From Flavobacterium sp. CFS9 (GTDB lineage: Bacteria; Bacteroidota; Bacteroidia; Flavobacteriales; Flavobacteriaceae), in contig NZ_AP031573.1 in the NCBI RefSeq assembly GCF_041154745.1, positions 1,674,001-1,738,000 on the forward strand: DNA of 64,000 nucleotides. The letters are read 5' to 3'. Positions 17,783 to 27,522 of this stretch are shown here, piece after piece (positions within the stretch are counted from its first letter, which is position 1; every line of letters begins with the position of its first letter). The position numbers and the translations under genes are program-made. The notes below the pieces were generated by a model. The model was given only the letters and a program-made list of their open reading frames with translations. It had not been told where the DNA came from and did not search any database.

Positions 17783-18544
17783 TTACTCGATTTCGACTAA
17801 AACAGGACAATGATCGGAATGAACGGCATCGGGAAGAATGACTGCTCGTTTTAACCTGTGCTCCATAACATTACTCACCAGATTGTAATCGATACGCCAG
17901 CCTTTGTTATTTCCTCGGGCTCCTGCACGGTAACTCCACCAGGAATAATGATGTGGTTCTTTATTAAAATGACGGAAACTGTCTATAAAACCTGATTTCA
18001 TAAAGGCATCCAACCAGGCACGTTCTTCCGGTAAAAACCCTGAAACGGTTTTGTTTCGAACCGGGTCGTGAATATCAATTGCCTCATGGCAAATGTTGTA
18101 ATCACCACAAATAATCAGATTCGGAACTGTCAATTTTAATTCGTTAATATAAGTTTGAAAATCGTCCATAAACATAAATTTATGATCCAGTCTTTCAATA
18201 TTCGTTCCTGAAGGAAGATACAAACTCATTACAGAGCAGTCATCAAAATCGGCACGAAGGTTACGCCCCTCAAAATCCATGTGATGAATTCCGGTTCCGT
18301 ACACCACATTATTGGGTTTTGTCTTAGACAAGATCGCAACACCACTATATCCTTTTTTAGTTGCTGGATAATAATATTGATAAGGGTAACCTGCTGCGGT
18401 AATCTCCTCAACCGGAATCTGTTCTTCAGTAGCTTTTATTTCCTGAAGACAAATCACATCGGGACTGGCTTGTTTCAACCATTCAATAAAACCTTTAGTT
18501 ATTGCGGCACGTATTCCGTTTACATTATAAGAAATAATTTTCAT
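17783..18544 (-). CDS. xth: exodeoxyribonuclease III / AP endonuclease
   Basis: 253 residues, full length for ExoIII. It cleaves DNA at abasic sites and removes 3' blocks in base-excision repair. Conserved catalytic blocks: SYNVNGIRAA at the N-terminus, metal ligand Glu35 in LQEIKA, GYSGVAILSK, CGDYNICH, the DNA-binding SWWSYR, WRIDY and the terminal SDHCPVLVE. A TACATTTG -7 box (18564-18571, minus strand) lies 20 bases before the start. It is divergent from olsF. Confidence 0.97.
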   Translation of the reverse strand: MKIISYNVNGIRAAITKGFIEWLKQASPDVICLQEIKATEEQIPVEEITAAGYPYQYYYPATKKGYSGVAILSKTKPNNVVYGTGIHHMDFEGRNLRADFDDCSVMSLYLPSGTNIERLDHKFMFMDDFQTYINELKLTVPNLIICGDYNICHEAIDIHDPVRNKTVSGFLPEERAWLDAFMKSGFIDSFRHFNKEPHHYSWWSYRAGARGNNKGWRIDYNLVSNVMEHRLKRAVILPDAVHSDHCPVLVEIE

Positions 18545-18623
18545 CAGCGTTTTTTTAGGATTTCAAATGTAATAAAAAAGTGGAAAGTTTGCATTTGAAA
18601 CAGCGAAAAGTAGAGTTTTTTGT

Positions 18624-18631
18624 TATCTTTG
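18624..18631 (+). promoter_or_regulatory. olsF -7 promoter box
   Basis: TATCTTTG, 31 bases before the olsF ATG, with a leader of about 25 bases. No convincing -33 element at the normal spacing. Confidence 0.5.
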
Positions 18632-18662
18632 TTCGCTCCTCTTAATAAATTAAAAATAGTAC

Positions 18663-20465
18663 ATGGGTTTAGTTACCGCGAAAGAAGTTGCAAAAGCGAT
18701 AAATGTTGATAAGTACGGAGTTTTGGGTACTTTTTCGGGCTGGCTTCTTATGAAAGTCCTTAAAATATCTACTCTAAATAAAATTTACGATCACAACAAG
18801 CATTTAGAGGATGTTGCATTTCTAAACGGGATTTTGGATGAGATGGAAATCAAATTTGAAATTCCCGAAGAAGATTTAAAACGTTTACCGAAAGATGGTG
18901 CCTATATTACCATTTCAAACCACCCTCTGGGAGGAATTGATGGTATCTTACTTTTAAAATTAATGCTTGAAAGAGAGCCTAATTTTAAAATTATTGCCAA
19001 CTTTTTACTGCATAGAATTGTTCCGCTTAAAAAATACATCATGCCCGTTAATCCTTTTGAAAATCATAAGGATGCTAAATCAAGCGTGGTGGGTATCAAA
19101 GAAACCTTACGCCACTTAAGTGATGGAAAGCCATTGGGAATTTTCCCTGCCGGAGAAGTTTCGACGTACAAAGACGGAAAGTTAATGGTTGACAAACCTT
19201 GGGAAGAAGGTGCTTTGAAATTAATCAGAAAAGCCAAAGTTCCGGTAATTCCTATTTATTTCCATGCCAAAAACAGTAAGCTGTTTTACTGGCTTTCTAA
19301 AATTGATGATACTTTACGTACCGCAAAATTACCTTCGGAGCTGCTTACACAAAAAGACCGTGTAATTAAAGTTCGTATTGGAAAACCGATCTCGGTAAAT
19401 GAACAGAATGAAATTGAATCATTTGAAGAATATTCTGAATTCTTAAGAAAGAAAACCTATATGCTGGCCAATCCATTTGAGAAAGACAGCAAGTTACTGG
19501 ACACCGCAAGCTTAAAAATTCCGAAAGCACCTAAAAAGATCGTAACGCCTGCAAGCGAATCAAAACTGATTGATGAAGTTCAGGCTTTAAGAGATAGCGA
19601 TTCGAGATTTTTACAAAGCAAAAATTACGAAGTCTTTTTTGCAAGTGCCAAACAAATCCCAAACATTTTACACGAAATAGGCCGTTTACGCGAAATTACG
19701 TTCCGTGAAGTGGGTGAAGGAACCAATGAATCTATAGATATTGACCAATACGATCAATATTATCACCATATGTTTTTATGGGATGATGAGACCAAAAAAA
19801 TTGCAGGAGCTTACCGTATGGGATTAGGTTCTGAAATTTACCCAAAATACGGAATTGAAGGTTTCTACTTAACGGATCTTTTCAGATTCGAACCGGAACT
19901 TCATGATATGATGCACAAATCGATCGAAATGGGTCGTGCTTTTATTACGCGTGAATACCAACAGAAACCAATGCCTTTGTTCTTGTTATGGAAAGGTATT
20001 ATCCATACTACCTTACGTCATCCGGAACACAAGTATTTAGTTGGTGGTGTAAGTATCAGTAATCAGTTTTCTGACTTCTCAAAATCGCTAATGATTGAGT
20101 TTATGAAGTCTAACTATTATGATCCGTATATCGCACAGTACATTCACCCGAAGAAGGCTTATAAAGTAAAACTAAAGGACGCTGATAAAGATTTCATCTT
20201 TGACGAAGCCGAGTCTGACCTGAACAAGTTTGACAAGATTATCGACGAACTGGAACCAGGAAATTTACGTTTGCCTGTTTTGATCAAGAAATACATCAAA
20301 CAAAATGCCCGTGTAGTTGCTTTTAACGTCGATCCTTTATTTAATAATGCTATAGACGGTTTAATGTACATTAGAATAGCAGATATTCCGGAAAGCACCA
20401 TGAAACCGGTTATTGAAGAATTCCAACTAGAATTAGAACGCAAAATATCCGAGAAAGAGGATTAA
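18663..20465 (+). CDS. olsF: bifunctional acyltransferase (OlsF-type, aminolipid synthesis)
   Basis: 600 residues in two parts. The N-terminal half is a PlsC/OlsA-like O-acyltransferase with SNHPLGGIDG (His87, Asp93) and GIFPAGEVSTYK. The C-terminal half (about 315-560) is an OlsB-like GNAT N-acyltransferase (LREITFREVGEGTN, GAYRMGLG, LTDLFRF, EMGRAFI). Fusions of this layout, OlsF, make ornithine lipids in Serratia and are known in Bacteroidota including Flavobacterium, where related enzymes make glycine lipids. The amino-acid head group cannot be told from sequence. No signal peptide; it would act at the inner face of the cytoplasmic membrane. Confidence 0.85.
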   Translation: MGLVTAKEVAKAINVDKYGVLGTFSGWLLMKVLKISTLNKIYDHNKHLEDVAFLNGILDEMEIKFEIPEEDLKRLPKDGAYITISNHPLGGIDGILLLKLMLEREPNFKIIANFLLHRIVPLKKYIMPVNPFENHKDAKSSVVGIKETLRHLSDGKPLGIFPAGEVSTYKDGKLMVDKPWEEGALKLIRKAKVPVIPIYFHAKNSKLFYWLSKIDDTLRTAKLPSELLTQKDRVIKVRIGKPISVNEQNEIESFEEYSEFLRKKTYMLANPFEKDSKLLDTASLKIPKAPKKIVTPASESKLIDEVQALRDSDSRFLQSKNYEVFFASAKQIPNILHEIGRLREITFREVGEGTNESIDIDQYDQYYHHMFLWDDETKKIAGAYRMGLGSEIYPKYGIEGFYLTDLFRFEPELHDMMHKSIEMGRAFITREYQQKPMPLFLLWKGIIHTTLRHPEHKYLVGGVSISNQFSDFSKSLMIEFMKSNYYDPYIAQYIHPKKAYKVKLKDADKDFIFDEAESDLNKFDKIIDELEPGNLRLPVLIKKYIKQNARVVAFNVDPLFNNAIDGLMYIRIADIPESTMKPVIEEFQLELERKISEKED

Positions 20466-20486
20466 TCAAAAATAGTTTCAAATTCC

Positions 20487-20547
20487 AAATAAAAAATTCC
20501 AAATTCCAAAAAGAGCTCAGCCTATTGGAATTTGGAATTTTTTATTT
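20487..20547. terminator. 23-bp perfect hairpin between olsF and TM2 genes
   Basis: 20487-20509 pairs perfectly with 20525-20547 (core AATTCCAAATTCCAA), ending in T runs on both strands. The core recurs in the nhaA/proC hairpin at 25229-25275. Confidence 0.85.
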
Positions 20548-20570
20548 GTTTTCTTGAAGGATTCAGACAC

Positions 20571-20846
20571 TTAAAACCAGCCTTTCTGCCCAACCTGATA
20601 GGTTTGATAAAACTCTTCGTCGGATCTGGTCAGATAGATTATTCCTTCGATCACACCGATTATACCTCCTATTCCGAAAATAAATCCGAGAATAAGCTGA
20701 ATAACACCTTCTTTATTGTATCCTAAATAAAACTTATGAATGCCCAGCGCTCCTAATAAAATTGCCAGGATTCCCGCCACTACTTTTTTATTCTCCTCCC
20801 GATGAACCGGAGGATTATTCCAATGTTCTGTTTTACTGTTTTCCAT
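20571..20846 (-). CDS. TM2-domain membrane protein
   Basis: 91 residues. A hydrophilic N-terminus (MENSKTEHWNNPPVHREENKK) precedes a TM2 domain: the first helix VVAGILAILLGALGIHKFYLG carries the typical G-HxFYLG turn, the second is GVIQLILGFIFGIGGIIGVIEGIIYL, and the tail ends GQKGWF. TM2 proteins are small inner-membrane proteins without an agreed biochemical role. It is the last of three small membrane-protein genes on this strand (with DUF2752 and DUF4234), 58 bases after the DUF2752 gene. Confidence 0.9.
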   Translation of the reverse strand: MENSKTEHWNNPPVHREENKKVVAGILAILLGALGIHKFYLGYNKEGVIQLILGFIFGIGGIIGVIEGIIYLTRSDEEFYQTYQVGQKGWF

Positions 20847-20904
20847 TTTTATAGTGTTTTTTAGTTATTCTAAACTCAACTTTAAGCGGATGGAATTCTT
20901 AGAC

Positions 20905-21378
20905 TTAAAACCAGATGGACTGATGCAAAATATCATCAAAAGAGCTTTCTCTGATAAAAAGAACCAATCGGATCAAATGATAAAAGCCTAAAAAATAAGC
21001 CATGTTGTAAGCTAATTTTCTATTGAACAGCAGCCTTGAAAAATACTCTTTTTTAGTAATAATTTCAGTAGTCAATATAATGATGGTGAGCCAGCAAAAT
21101 ACAATTACAAACGGCCCCAGAATATGGTAACTGAGTGATTTATAAATATCACCCTCATAAAAATAAACCAATGATTTGGTAATCCCGCAACCCGGACAAG
21201 GAAAACCGGTTACCATTTTAAAAGGACAAAACGACTGATCCGTTTCCAGATGATCATTATGGTTGTCCAGCATTAAAAAAAACGGAATTATCAGTGTAAT
21301 TGCTGCACCGATAATTCCGTAAATTTTACGTTTTATTCTACTATTATTTGTATAATCTGTTGATATCACCTTGTACAA
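20905..21378 (-). CDS. DUF2752 membrane protein
   Basis: 157 residues. The diagnostic block is CPFKMVTGFPCPGCGITKSLVYFYEGDIYKSL read across about residues 53-84, with the PCPGCGxTR-like cysteine motif of DUF2752. Three hydrophobic segments flank it (GIIGAAITLIIPFFLML, LGPFVIVFCWLTIIILT, MAYFLGFYHLIRLVLFI). Function is unknown. The start at 21378 overlaps the end of the DUF4234 gene by 35 bases; no closer ATG is present, so either the overlap is real or a non-ATG start is used. Overlap and strand imply cotranscription. Confidence 0.85.
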   Translation of the reverse strand: MYKVISTDYTNNSRIKRKIYGIIGAAITLIIPFFLMLDNHNDHLETDQSFCPFKMVTGFPCPGCGITKSLVYFYEGDIYKSLSYHILGPFVIVFCWLTIIILTTEIITKKEYFSRLLFNRKLAYNMAYFLGFYHLIRLVLFIRESSFDDILHQSIWF

Positions 21379-21727
21379 TCATTGCTGCTGCCATAGGAAA
21401 GAAGAACCCTAAAACAATTAATAAAGTTGATTGGTCTTTTTGAAGCTCTCCGGTTCTTTGATAAACTTTTGGCAACGCTTCTTTACCAGCTAAATAATAA
21501 AAATAAATATTTACCGGCATACAGCATCCTGCAAATATTGCAATTGGCTGAGAGATAACCTCTTTTCCTGCTACGGCATTAAAAACCTCAGATACTTTAA
21601 TATTCCAATAAATCAAGTACAATCCGCAAGTTAAAAAACTAAAAAGTAACACCATTATTGGATCTACTTTGAATACCGGAATTTGGTCATTAAAATTATT
21701 TGACGTTTCTTTAAAATCGTTTTCCAT
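21344..21727 (-). CDS. DUF4234-like membrane protein
   Basis: 127 residues with hydrophobic helices at about 24-40 (PIMVLLFSFLTCGLYLIYW), 64-80 and 100-118. The FLTCGLYLIYWNIKVSEVFNAVAG block resembles DUF4234 / CD225-like small membrane proteins. First gene of the DUF4234-DUF2752-TM2 set. No biochemical function is known; the grouping suggests the three proteins work together in the membrane, which is inference. Confidence 0.75.
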   Translation of the reverse strand: MENDFKETSNNFNDQIPVFKVDPIMVLLFSFLTCGLYLIYWNIKVSEVFNAVAGKEVISQPIAIFAGCCMPVNIYFYYLAGKEALPKVYQRTGELQKDQSTLLIVLGFFFPMAAAMIVQGDINRLYK

Positions 21728-21907
21728 TTTTTACTAGTTAAAATTAATTGGTTATGTCCTACTCTTGGGATTTTCGGTTACTCCTTATTTAGAAACAATA
21801 TTATTAAAAAATAATTTTAAAAACTAATTATAACCCAAAAACTCTTCAGAAAAAACTCGTTATTTAATTGTAAAAAGGAAGTTAAATTTGAATCTCATCC
21901 TACAGCA

Positions 21908-22855
21908 CTACCTATTGAAGATCACTTTAATCTTGTCGGCTATCACCTGAGCCAGTCGTTCATGACTTTCGAATGTCCAACCGGCAATATGAGGCGTCAG
22001 CAAAACATTTTTAGACTCCATTAAATATCGCAAGGCTTCCGGAGTACTTTCTTCCTGAAATAAGGTTTCGAAAGATAATTTCTCATACTCCAAAACATCC
22101 AGACCAGCACCTAAAACCTTTTTAGCTTTCATCGCCTCTACTAAATCTGCTGTGACAATGTTTTTACCGCGTGAGGTATTTATAATCCAAAAGGGCTTTG
22201 AAAAAGCATTTATAAAACTTTGATCCACCATTTTATCGGTTTCAGGAGTCCATGGAAGATGAAGACTCAGCACATCGCTTTTTTGCTGTAGTTCTGCCAA
22301 TGTAACCTGTCTCGCATTTTGATCTCCTACATTATCCAGAATATCGTAACACAATACCTCGGTTTCAAAACCACGAAGTTTTTTCGCAAATGCTTTTCCC
22401 ATATTTCCGTAACCGATGATCCCCACTGTTTTACCATCCAATTCATGACCGCGGTTACTTTCCCTATTCCAATGTCCTGATTTCACTTCGGCATCTGCCT
22501 GATTGAGATTATTAAACAAGGATAAAATCACTCCCAGCGAATGTTCTGCAACTGCATTGCGATTTCCTTCCGGTGCAGCAATTAAATGAATTCCTTTTGT
22601 TTCGGCATACTCGCAATCAATACTTTCCAGGCCAGCCCCAACACGAGCAATAAATTTTAAGTTGGTCGCGTGGTCTAAAAAGGTTTTGTCAATTTTAAAA
22701 CGGCTTCGGATCACAATTCCGTTGTAGTCCGCAATTTTCGCTTCAATTTCTTCTTTAGAAGATTTATAATCGGCATGATTTTCAAAACCTGCATCTTCCA
22801 ATTGTTGCCATAAAACTGGATGATTGCTGTCAATATGAAGAATTTTTATACTCAT
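21908..22855 (-). CDS. D-2-hydroxyacid dehydrogenase (SerA-like)
   Basis: 315 residues, two-domain NAD-dependent D-isomer 2-hydroxyacid dehydrogenase. The NAD-binding motif is VGIIGYGNMGKAFA (about 143-156). The catalytic Arg is in INTSRGKNIV, Glu in LGAGLDVLEYE and His in LTPHIAGWT. The substrate-domain NAVAEHSLGVILSL is typical of phosphoglycerate-dehydrogenase-like members. It lacks the C-terminal ACT domain of long SerA, and no serC or serB lies next to it, so the role in serine synthesis is possible but not shown. Single gene. Confidence 0.9.
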   Translation of the reverse strand: MSIKILHIDSNHPVLWQQLEDAGFENHADYKSSKEEIEAKIADYNGIVIRSRFKIDKTFLDHATNLKFIARVGAGLESIDCEYAETKGIHLIAAPEGNRNAVAEHSLGVILSLFNNLNQADAEVKSGHWNRESNRGHELDGKTVGIIGYGNMGKAFAKKLRGFETEVLCYDILDNVGDQNARQVTLAELQQKSDVLSLHLPWTPETDKMVDQSFINAFSKPFWIINTSRGKNIVTADLVEAMKAKKVLGAGLDVLEYEKLSFETLFQEESTPEALRYLMESKNVLLTPHIAGWTFESHERLAQVIADKIKVIFNR

Positions 22856-23189
22856 TGTACTCTATTTTATAAAACAAAAATACAGCTTATTCTTTATTTA
22901 AATTTTCTGTTTCGATTATTAACTTCCGGAGTTTTCAGAGATGTAAAGAAAAATGGCTTTAAAAAATCTGACTGTAGTAGTTCCCCTGTTTCCCAAAAAG
23001 AATCTTAGCCACTGAAATTAAAACAGTTACAAGATAAAGTTCTCTATATCTTAACATTAACGAATAATTTAATTTCATATATTTATACATAGATTTTTAC
23101 TTCAGAGGACAACTCGCTCCATTTTGCTACATCACATATTGAATTTTAAATTAACGATTCTATTTTTAATCAATTAAACAACAGTAATT
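22856..23189. other. 334-base divergent intergenic region
   Basis: AT-rich DNA between the dehydrogenase (minus) and the hydrolase (plus). I see no ORF with family support, no strong hairpin, and no clear TAnnTTTG box at a good distance from either start. Confidence 0.4.
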
Positions 23190-23879
23190 ATGGCAACAAA
23201 AGATTTAACCATTATTTTAGTTCACGGTGCTTGGGGAGATGGTTCACACTGGCAACATGTAATTCCGGGATTAGTAAAAGAAGGGTATAAAGTTCGAAGC
23301 GTTCAAAACCCTTTGACTTCTTTACAAGATGATATCAATAAAACTCAGGATCTGATTGACGCCCAGGAAGGAAAAGTACTTCTGGTGGGACACTCTTATG
23401 GAGGAGCAGTAATTTCGGGTGCCGGACATCATGATAAAGTGGTAGGCTTGGTTTACATTGCAGCATTTGCTCCTGATAAGGGAGATAGTCTGGGAGCTCT
23501 TTTAGGACGCAGAGCCGGATCAGGCGGAGCCAGTATCTATCCTGACTCAAAAGGCTTTTTATGGATTAAGTACGATGAGTTTCATGAAGCTTTTGCGCAA
23601 GATTTAGACAAAGAAGAAACACTGGTTTTATCACTGGCTCAAAAGCCTATTCACGGACAATGTTTTGGAGATATCGCAGGTGAACCGGCATGGAAAAACA
23701 AACCAAGCTGGTATCAAATTTCCAACTTCGACAATATGATTCCGCCTGAAACAGAAAAAGAAATGGCGGAGCGAATAAACCCTAAAAAAATCATTCGCCT
23801 CGATGCGGGACACGCCTCTTTAGCATCACACCCCAAAGAAGTGACGGCCTTAATTTTAGAAGCAGCTGCTACATTCTAA
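23190..23879 (+). CDS. alpha/beta hydrolase (EstC / salicylate-esterase-like)
   Basis: 229 residues, compact hydrolase. The oxyanion-side motif is LVHGAWGDGSHW (10-21), the nucleophile elbow is GHSYGG with Ser69, and the catalytic His is in LDAGHASLASHP near the C-terminus. This matches the plant methylesterase / bacterial EstC group of small-molecule esterases. There is no signal peptide, so it should be cytosolic. Substrate not predictable. Single gene, with a short terminator 11 bases behind its stop. Confidence 0.88.
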   Translation: MATKDLTIILVHGAWGDGSHWQHVIPGLVKEGYKVRSVQNPLTSLQDDINKTQDLIDAQEGKVLLVGHSYGGAVISGAGHHDKVVGLVYIAAFAPDKGDSLGALLGRRAGSGGASIYPDSKGFLWIKYDEFHEAFAQDLDKEETLVLSLAQKPIHGQCFGDIAGEPAWKNKPSWYQISNFDNMIPPETEKEMAERINPKKIIRLDAGHASLASHPKEVTALILEAAATF

Positions 23880-23889
23880 AAAACACTCC

Positions 23890-23917
23890 AAACCGCTAAT
23901 CTTTAGCGGTTTTTTAT
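23890..23917 (+). terminator. intrinsic terminator
   Basis: 9-bp stem AAACCGCTA (23890-23898) / TAGCGGTTT (23904-23912) followed by TTTTATTT. Confidence 0.85.
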
Positions 23918-23981
23918 TTAATAAGACAGTAACGGCCGATCCCGCGATACCCCTGAATTTTTTATTCGTTCTTTTTTTTTT

Positions 23982-23989
23982 TAACTTTG
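23982..23989 (+). promoter_or_regulatory. nhaA -7 promoter box
   Basis: TAACTTTG, 52 bases before the nhaA ATG, behind a long T tract. Confidence 0.5.
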
Positions 23990-24041
23990 GAAATATATGC
24001 CTCCAAAAAATCCCTTCTAAATTCACTGAACTTTTATAAAA

Positions 24042-25187
24042 ATGAAATTAACAAAAACTTTTAAAGCCTTCTTCAACAATGAAAAATCGGGGGGACTACT
24101 CCTGCTTTTTGTCACCATCATATCGCTTTATCTTGCCAATTCATCTTTTCAAACGGAATATATTGCTTTCTGGGAGAAAGATTTCAACGGACATTCGATC
24201 ACGCACTGGATTAATGATGGTTTAATGGCTATTTTCTTTTTGTTAATTGGGTTAGAATTAGAACGAGAGATTTATCACGGTGAACTGTCTGATATAAAAA
24301 ATGCATCTCTGCCTATTATAGCGGCATTAGGCGGAATGGCAGTTCCTGCGGCTATTTTTCTGATTTTAAATTTCGGAACAGCAACTCAAAACGGAGCAGG
24401 AATTCCCATGGCAACCGACATCGCTTTCGCAATTGGAATCTTGTCTCTTCTGGGGAAAAAAGTTCCTTCGTCACTCAAAGTTTTTTTAACTGCCTTAGCC
24501 GTTATAGATGATTTGGGCGCCATAATTGTAATTGCCATATTTTATACCACTTCAATCGCATTTGTAAATCTTGCCATTGCTTTAGGAATCTGGATTTTCT
24601 TGTTTGTTTTGAATCGTTTAAAAGTTCACAACCTTATCCCGTATCTTATTGGAGGTGTTGTAATGTGGTATTTCATGCTAAGCTCAGGTGTTCATGCTAC
24701 CATCACAGGAGTAATTCTCGCTTTTGTAATTCCGTTTGGAAATGGTGATGAAAATTCTGTTTCTTATAAATTGCAGCATTTTCTACACAAACCGGTTGCC
24801 TTTTTTATTCTGCCATTATTTGCTGTTGCGAATACCTGTATCGCTATCCAGTCGGACTGGCATGAAGGCTTGAATCATTCTAATACATTGGGAATTATTC
24901 TGGGTCTTGTAGTAGGTAAACCTTTAGGGATTTTACTTTTCTCGGCTATTGGTGTAAGTCTTGGATTGTGCAGTTTGCCTAAAAATTTAAAATGGGCTCA
25001 TGTACTGGGTGCCGGAATGCTGGGCGGAATTGGTTTTACCATGTCCATCTTTATCACTATTCTGGCTTTTAAAGATCCTGAAATTATTGTTTTCTCTAAA
25101 ATTGCTATTCTTATTGCTTCTGTACTTTCGGGGCTCTTAGGATTATTCTATCTAAAATTTACTTTGTCGAAGAAAAAGAAAGTTTAG
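24042..25187 (+). CDS. nhaA: Na+/H+ antiporter NhaA
   Basis: 381 residues, about 12 membrane helices. It exchanges internal Na+ for external protons, for pH and salt balance. The transport aspartates are present: Asp126 in MATDIAFAIGIL and Asp156-Asp157 in AVIDDLGAII, equivalent to E. coli Asp133 and Asp163-164. The N-terminal amphipathic helix (AFFNNEKSGGLLLL) and GLELEREIYHGEL are also typical. It is a single gene, ending at a hairpin shared with proC. Confidence 0.97.
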   Translation: MKLTKTFKAFFNNEKSGGLLLLFVTIISLYLANSSFQTEYIAFWEKDFNGHSITHWINDGLMAIFFLLIGLELEREIYHGELSDIKNASLPIIAALGGMAVPAAIFLILNFGTATQNGAGIPMATDIAFAIGILSLLGKKVPSSLKVFLTALAVIDDLGAIIVIAIFYTTSIAFVNLAIALGIWIFLFVLNRLKVHNLIPYLIGGVVMWYFMLSSGVHATITGVILAFVIPFGNGDENSVSYKLQHFLHKPVAFFILPLFAVANTCIAIQSDWHEGLNHSNTLGIILGLVVGKPLGILLFSAIGVSLGLCSLPKNLKWAHVLGAGMLGGIGFTMSIFITILAFKDPEIIVFSKIAILIASVLSGLLGLFYLKFTLSKKKKV

Positions 25188-25228
25188 TCTTTTAAAAGAA
25201 AATCAATCCGGAAAAGCGTTACAAAATA

Positions 25229-25275
25229 AAAAATTCCAAATTCCAATTTACTAAAACTTGGAATTTGGAATTTTT
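25229..25275. terminator. 18-bp perfect hairpin between nhaA and proC
   Basis: 25229-25246 pairs with 25258-25275, loop of 11 bases, with T runs on both sides. Shares the AATTCCAAATTCCAA core with the olsF/TM2 hairpin 4.7 kb away. Confidence 0.85.
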
Positions 25276-25295
25276 AATATTGGAATTTCTTTATC

Positions 25296-26072
25296 CTAAC
25301 CTTTAATTTGCTTCAAAGAAGTCTTAATTCCTTTAATTAGTGATGAACTGAAACCATTATGCTCCATTTCATTTAAACCTACGATTGTACACCCCTGAGG
25401 CGTTGTTACACGATCGATTAATTGTTCCGGATGTACTTGTTCCTCCAGTAACATTTTTGCCGCTCCTTTGACTGTTTGTGCAGCGATAGCCAAAGCCGTA
25501 TTAGAATCAAATCCAATTTCGATACCTGCCTGCATAGAAGCACGAATATATCTTAAAGCATATGCCGTTCCACAAGCTCCAAGAACGGTTGCTGCGTCCA
25601 TCAATTTTTCGTCGATTACCGGAGCAGTCCCTAAATCCTGAAATAATTCAACAATCGGCAATGCTTTTTCTCTGTCTGGTTCAGGAAAAGAAATACAGGT
25701 TGCCGATTCTCCAAACTGCGCTGCAATGTTGGGCATAATTCTAACTACTACAAATTCATTATTGGTTTTAGACTGAAGCATATCCAATGACAATCCGCTT
25801 ACCGCCGAAGCAATTGTTTTTCCTTTAATAACCGGTAGGATCTCTGCTAAAACAACATCTACCTGATACGGTTTGATTGTTAAAATAACCACATCAGCTT
25901 CCTGAATATTGTGTTTATTATCTGAGGAAACCGTAATTCCATACTCTGATAAATACTGAATACTGGTCGTGTTTCTTCTTGTAACGGTAACCTGATTATT
26001 TTGAGAGAATTTAGCAATTCCCAAGGCAATAGAAACCCCGAGGTTTCCGCCTCCTATGATGTGTACTTTCAT
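25296..26072 (-). CDS. proC: pyrroline-5-carboxylate reductase
   Basis: 258 residues, normal length. It reduces pyrroline-5-carboxylate to proline with NAD(P)H. The N-terminal dinucleotide fold is HIIGGGNLGVSIALG, followed by VVILTIKPYQVDVVL, SAVSGLSLDML and VRIMPNIAAQFGESAT. The C-terminal dimer domain has the ALGACGTAYALR and GAAKMLLEEQVHPEQLIDRVTTPQG signature of ProC. proA and proB are not adjacent. It is 100 bases downstream of mgtE on the same strand. Confidence 0.95.
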   Translation of the reverse strand: MKVHIIGGGNLGVSIALGIAKFSQNNQVTVTRRNTTSIQYLSEYGITVSSDNKHNIQEADVVILTIKPYQVDVVLAEILPVIKGKTIASAVSGLSLDMLQSKTNNEFVVVRIMPNIAAQFGESATCISFPEPDREKALPIVELFQDLGTAPVIDEKLMDAATVLGACGTAYALRYIRASMQAGIEIGFDSNTALAIAAQTVKGAAKMLLEEQVHPEQLIDRVTTPQGCTIVGLNEMEHNGFSSSLIKGIKTSLKQIKG

Positions 26073-26172
26073 TGCTTTTATTTGGCTGGTTAATAGCGAA
26101 TTATTCGGCTACAAATTACACCGATTTTAGAGATCAATAATCACTCTTAATCAATTAATTTGTTGCAAAAAC

Positions 26173-27522
26173 TTAAAATCCAAGAATAAGTTTGGCTACT
26201 CCGAAGTAGAGCATAATACCAAATACGTCATTGGTTGTGGTAATAAAAGGTCCTGTTGCAATAGCGGGATCGATTTTATTTTTATGCAAAAACAGTGGTA
26301 CTAATGTTCCTAAGGTCGCTGCAAACAGAATTACTACGATCATCGAAATCGAAATGGCCATCCCTACTAAGTATTGTTGGTACATTACCGAGTGATATCC
26401 TAACAGAAGTAATGAAATTATTGTTCCTGAAATCATCGAAACGGTAATTTCTTTACTAAAATAACCTCTGCTGAATTGTTTCAGTGTTCCGTTTGCCAAA
26501 CCCTGTACAACGATTGCCGATGCCTGAACTCCAATATTTCCGGCTGTTGCCGAAAGCAAAGGCACAAAAATAATCAGGGTTGAATATTTCTGAAAAGTAG
26601 TTTCGTTTCCTTTTAATACAAATGAGGCCACAATTTCGATCACCATTCCAATTAAAAGCCACGGCAAACGTGCTTTAGTCAATTCCAAAACACTATCGTT
26701 TGATTCAACGTCCTGTGTAATACCCGCTGCCAACTGGTAATCTTTATCGGCTTCGTCCTTGATTACGTCTACGATATCATCGATGGTAATTCTTCCAACC
26801 AAACGGCCTAACTCGTCTACCACCGGAATGGCCTCTAAGTCGTACTTTTGCATGATACGTGCCACTTCGACATCTTCGGTATCGACATTTACAAAATTTA
26901 ATTTTCTGATGTAAATATCTCCGATCTGCGTTTTGGTTGAAGTGGTTAATAAATCTTTAAGAGACAGTCTGCCTTTCAGACGATTTTCATCATCAACGAC
27001 ATAAATTGAATGTACTCTGGAAACATTCTCGGCCTGAATACGCATTTCTTTGACACAGGTAAGAACATTCCAGTTTTCATTAACTTTCACCAGCTCTTTC
27101 CCCATCAAACCTCCGGCAGTATTCTCGTCGTAACGCAATAACTCGACAATGTCTTTTGCGTGCTCAACGTCATTTAACTCCGAGATTACCTCTGCTTTAA
27201 TGTCCTGCGAAAGCTCGGCGATAATATCGGCCGCATCATTGGTTTCCAGCTCATCGAGCTCTTCTGCAATCTCTTTAGGCGACAGACGGCTTAAAATGTT
27301 TTCACGAAGATCATCTTCTAATTCCAGAAGAATCTCGGCCGTTTTATCACTATCTAAAACCTTAAAAATATAGGTCGCATCGTCGAAATCCAGCTCGTCC
27401 AGAATCTCGGCTATATCGGCATGGTGCAAATCATTAAGTAAAATTTCAAGTTCCTTGTCATTTTTCTTAACAATGTGCTCTTCTAATTGTTGAATTAAGT
27501 CTTTGCTAACTTTGAACTCCAT
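26173..27522 (-). CDS. mgtE: magnesium transporter MgtE
   Basis: 449 residues. In order: an N-terminal superhelical acidic domain ([32 protein letters not shown] in parts), two CBS domains (about 135-255, [23 protein letters not shown] and [27 protein letters not shown]) and five membrane helices with the pore signature [19 protein letters not shown] and the terminal [16 protein letters not shown]. It is a Mg2+ channel gated by cytosolic Mg2+. Its start overlaps the 3' end of rsmA by 17 bases, so the two are translationally linked. Confidence 0.97.
   Translation of the reverse strand: MEFKVSKDLIQQLEEHIVKKNDKELEILLNDLHHADIAEILDELDFDDATYIFKVLDSDKTAEILLELEDDLRENILSRLSPKEIAEELDELETNDAADIIAELSQDIKAEVISELNDVEHAKDIVELLRYDENTAGGLMGKELVKVNENWNVLTCVKEMRIQAENVSRVHSIYVVDDENRLKGRLSLKDLLTTSTKTQIGDIYIRKLNFVNVDTEDVEVARIMQKYDLEAIPVVDELGRLVGRITIDDIVDVIKDEADKDYQLAAGITQDVESNDSVLELTKARLPWLLIGMVIEIVASFVLKGNETTFQKYSTLIIFVPLLSATAGNIGVQASAIVVQGLANGTLKQFSRGYFSKEITVSMISGTIISLLLLGYHSVMYQQYLVGMAISISMIVVILFAATLGTLVPLFLHKNKIDPAIATGPFITTTNDVFGIMLYFGVAKLILGF

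Noticed and set aside
22820..23008. 62-codon ORF across the dehydrogenase start
   Set aside because: Half lies antisense to the dehydrogenase and the rest has no recognisable feature.
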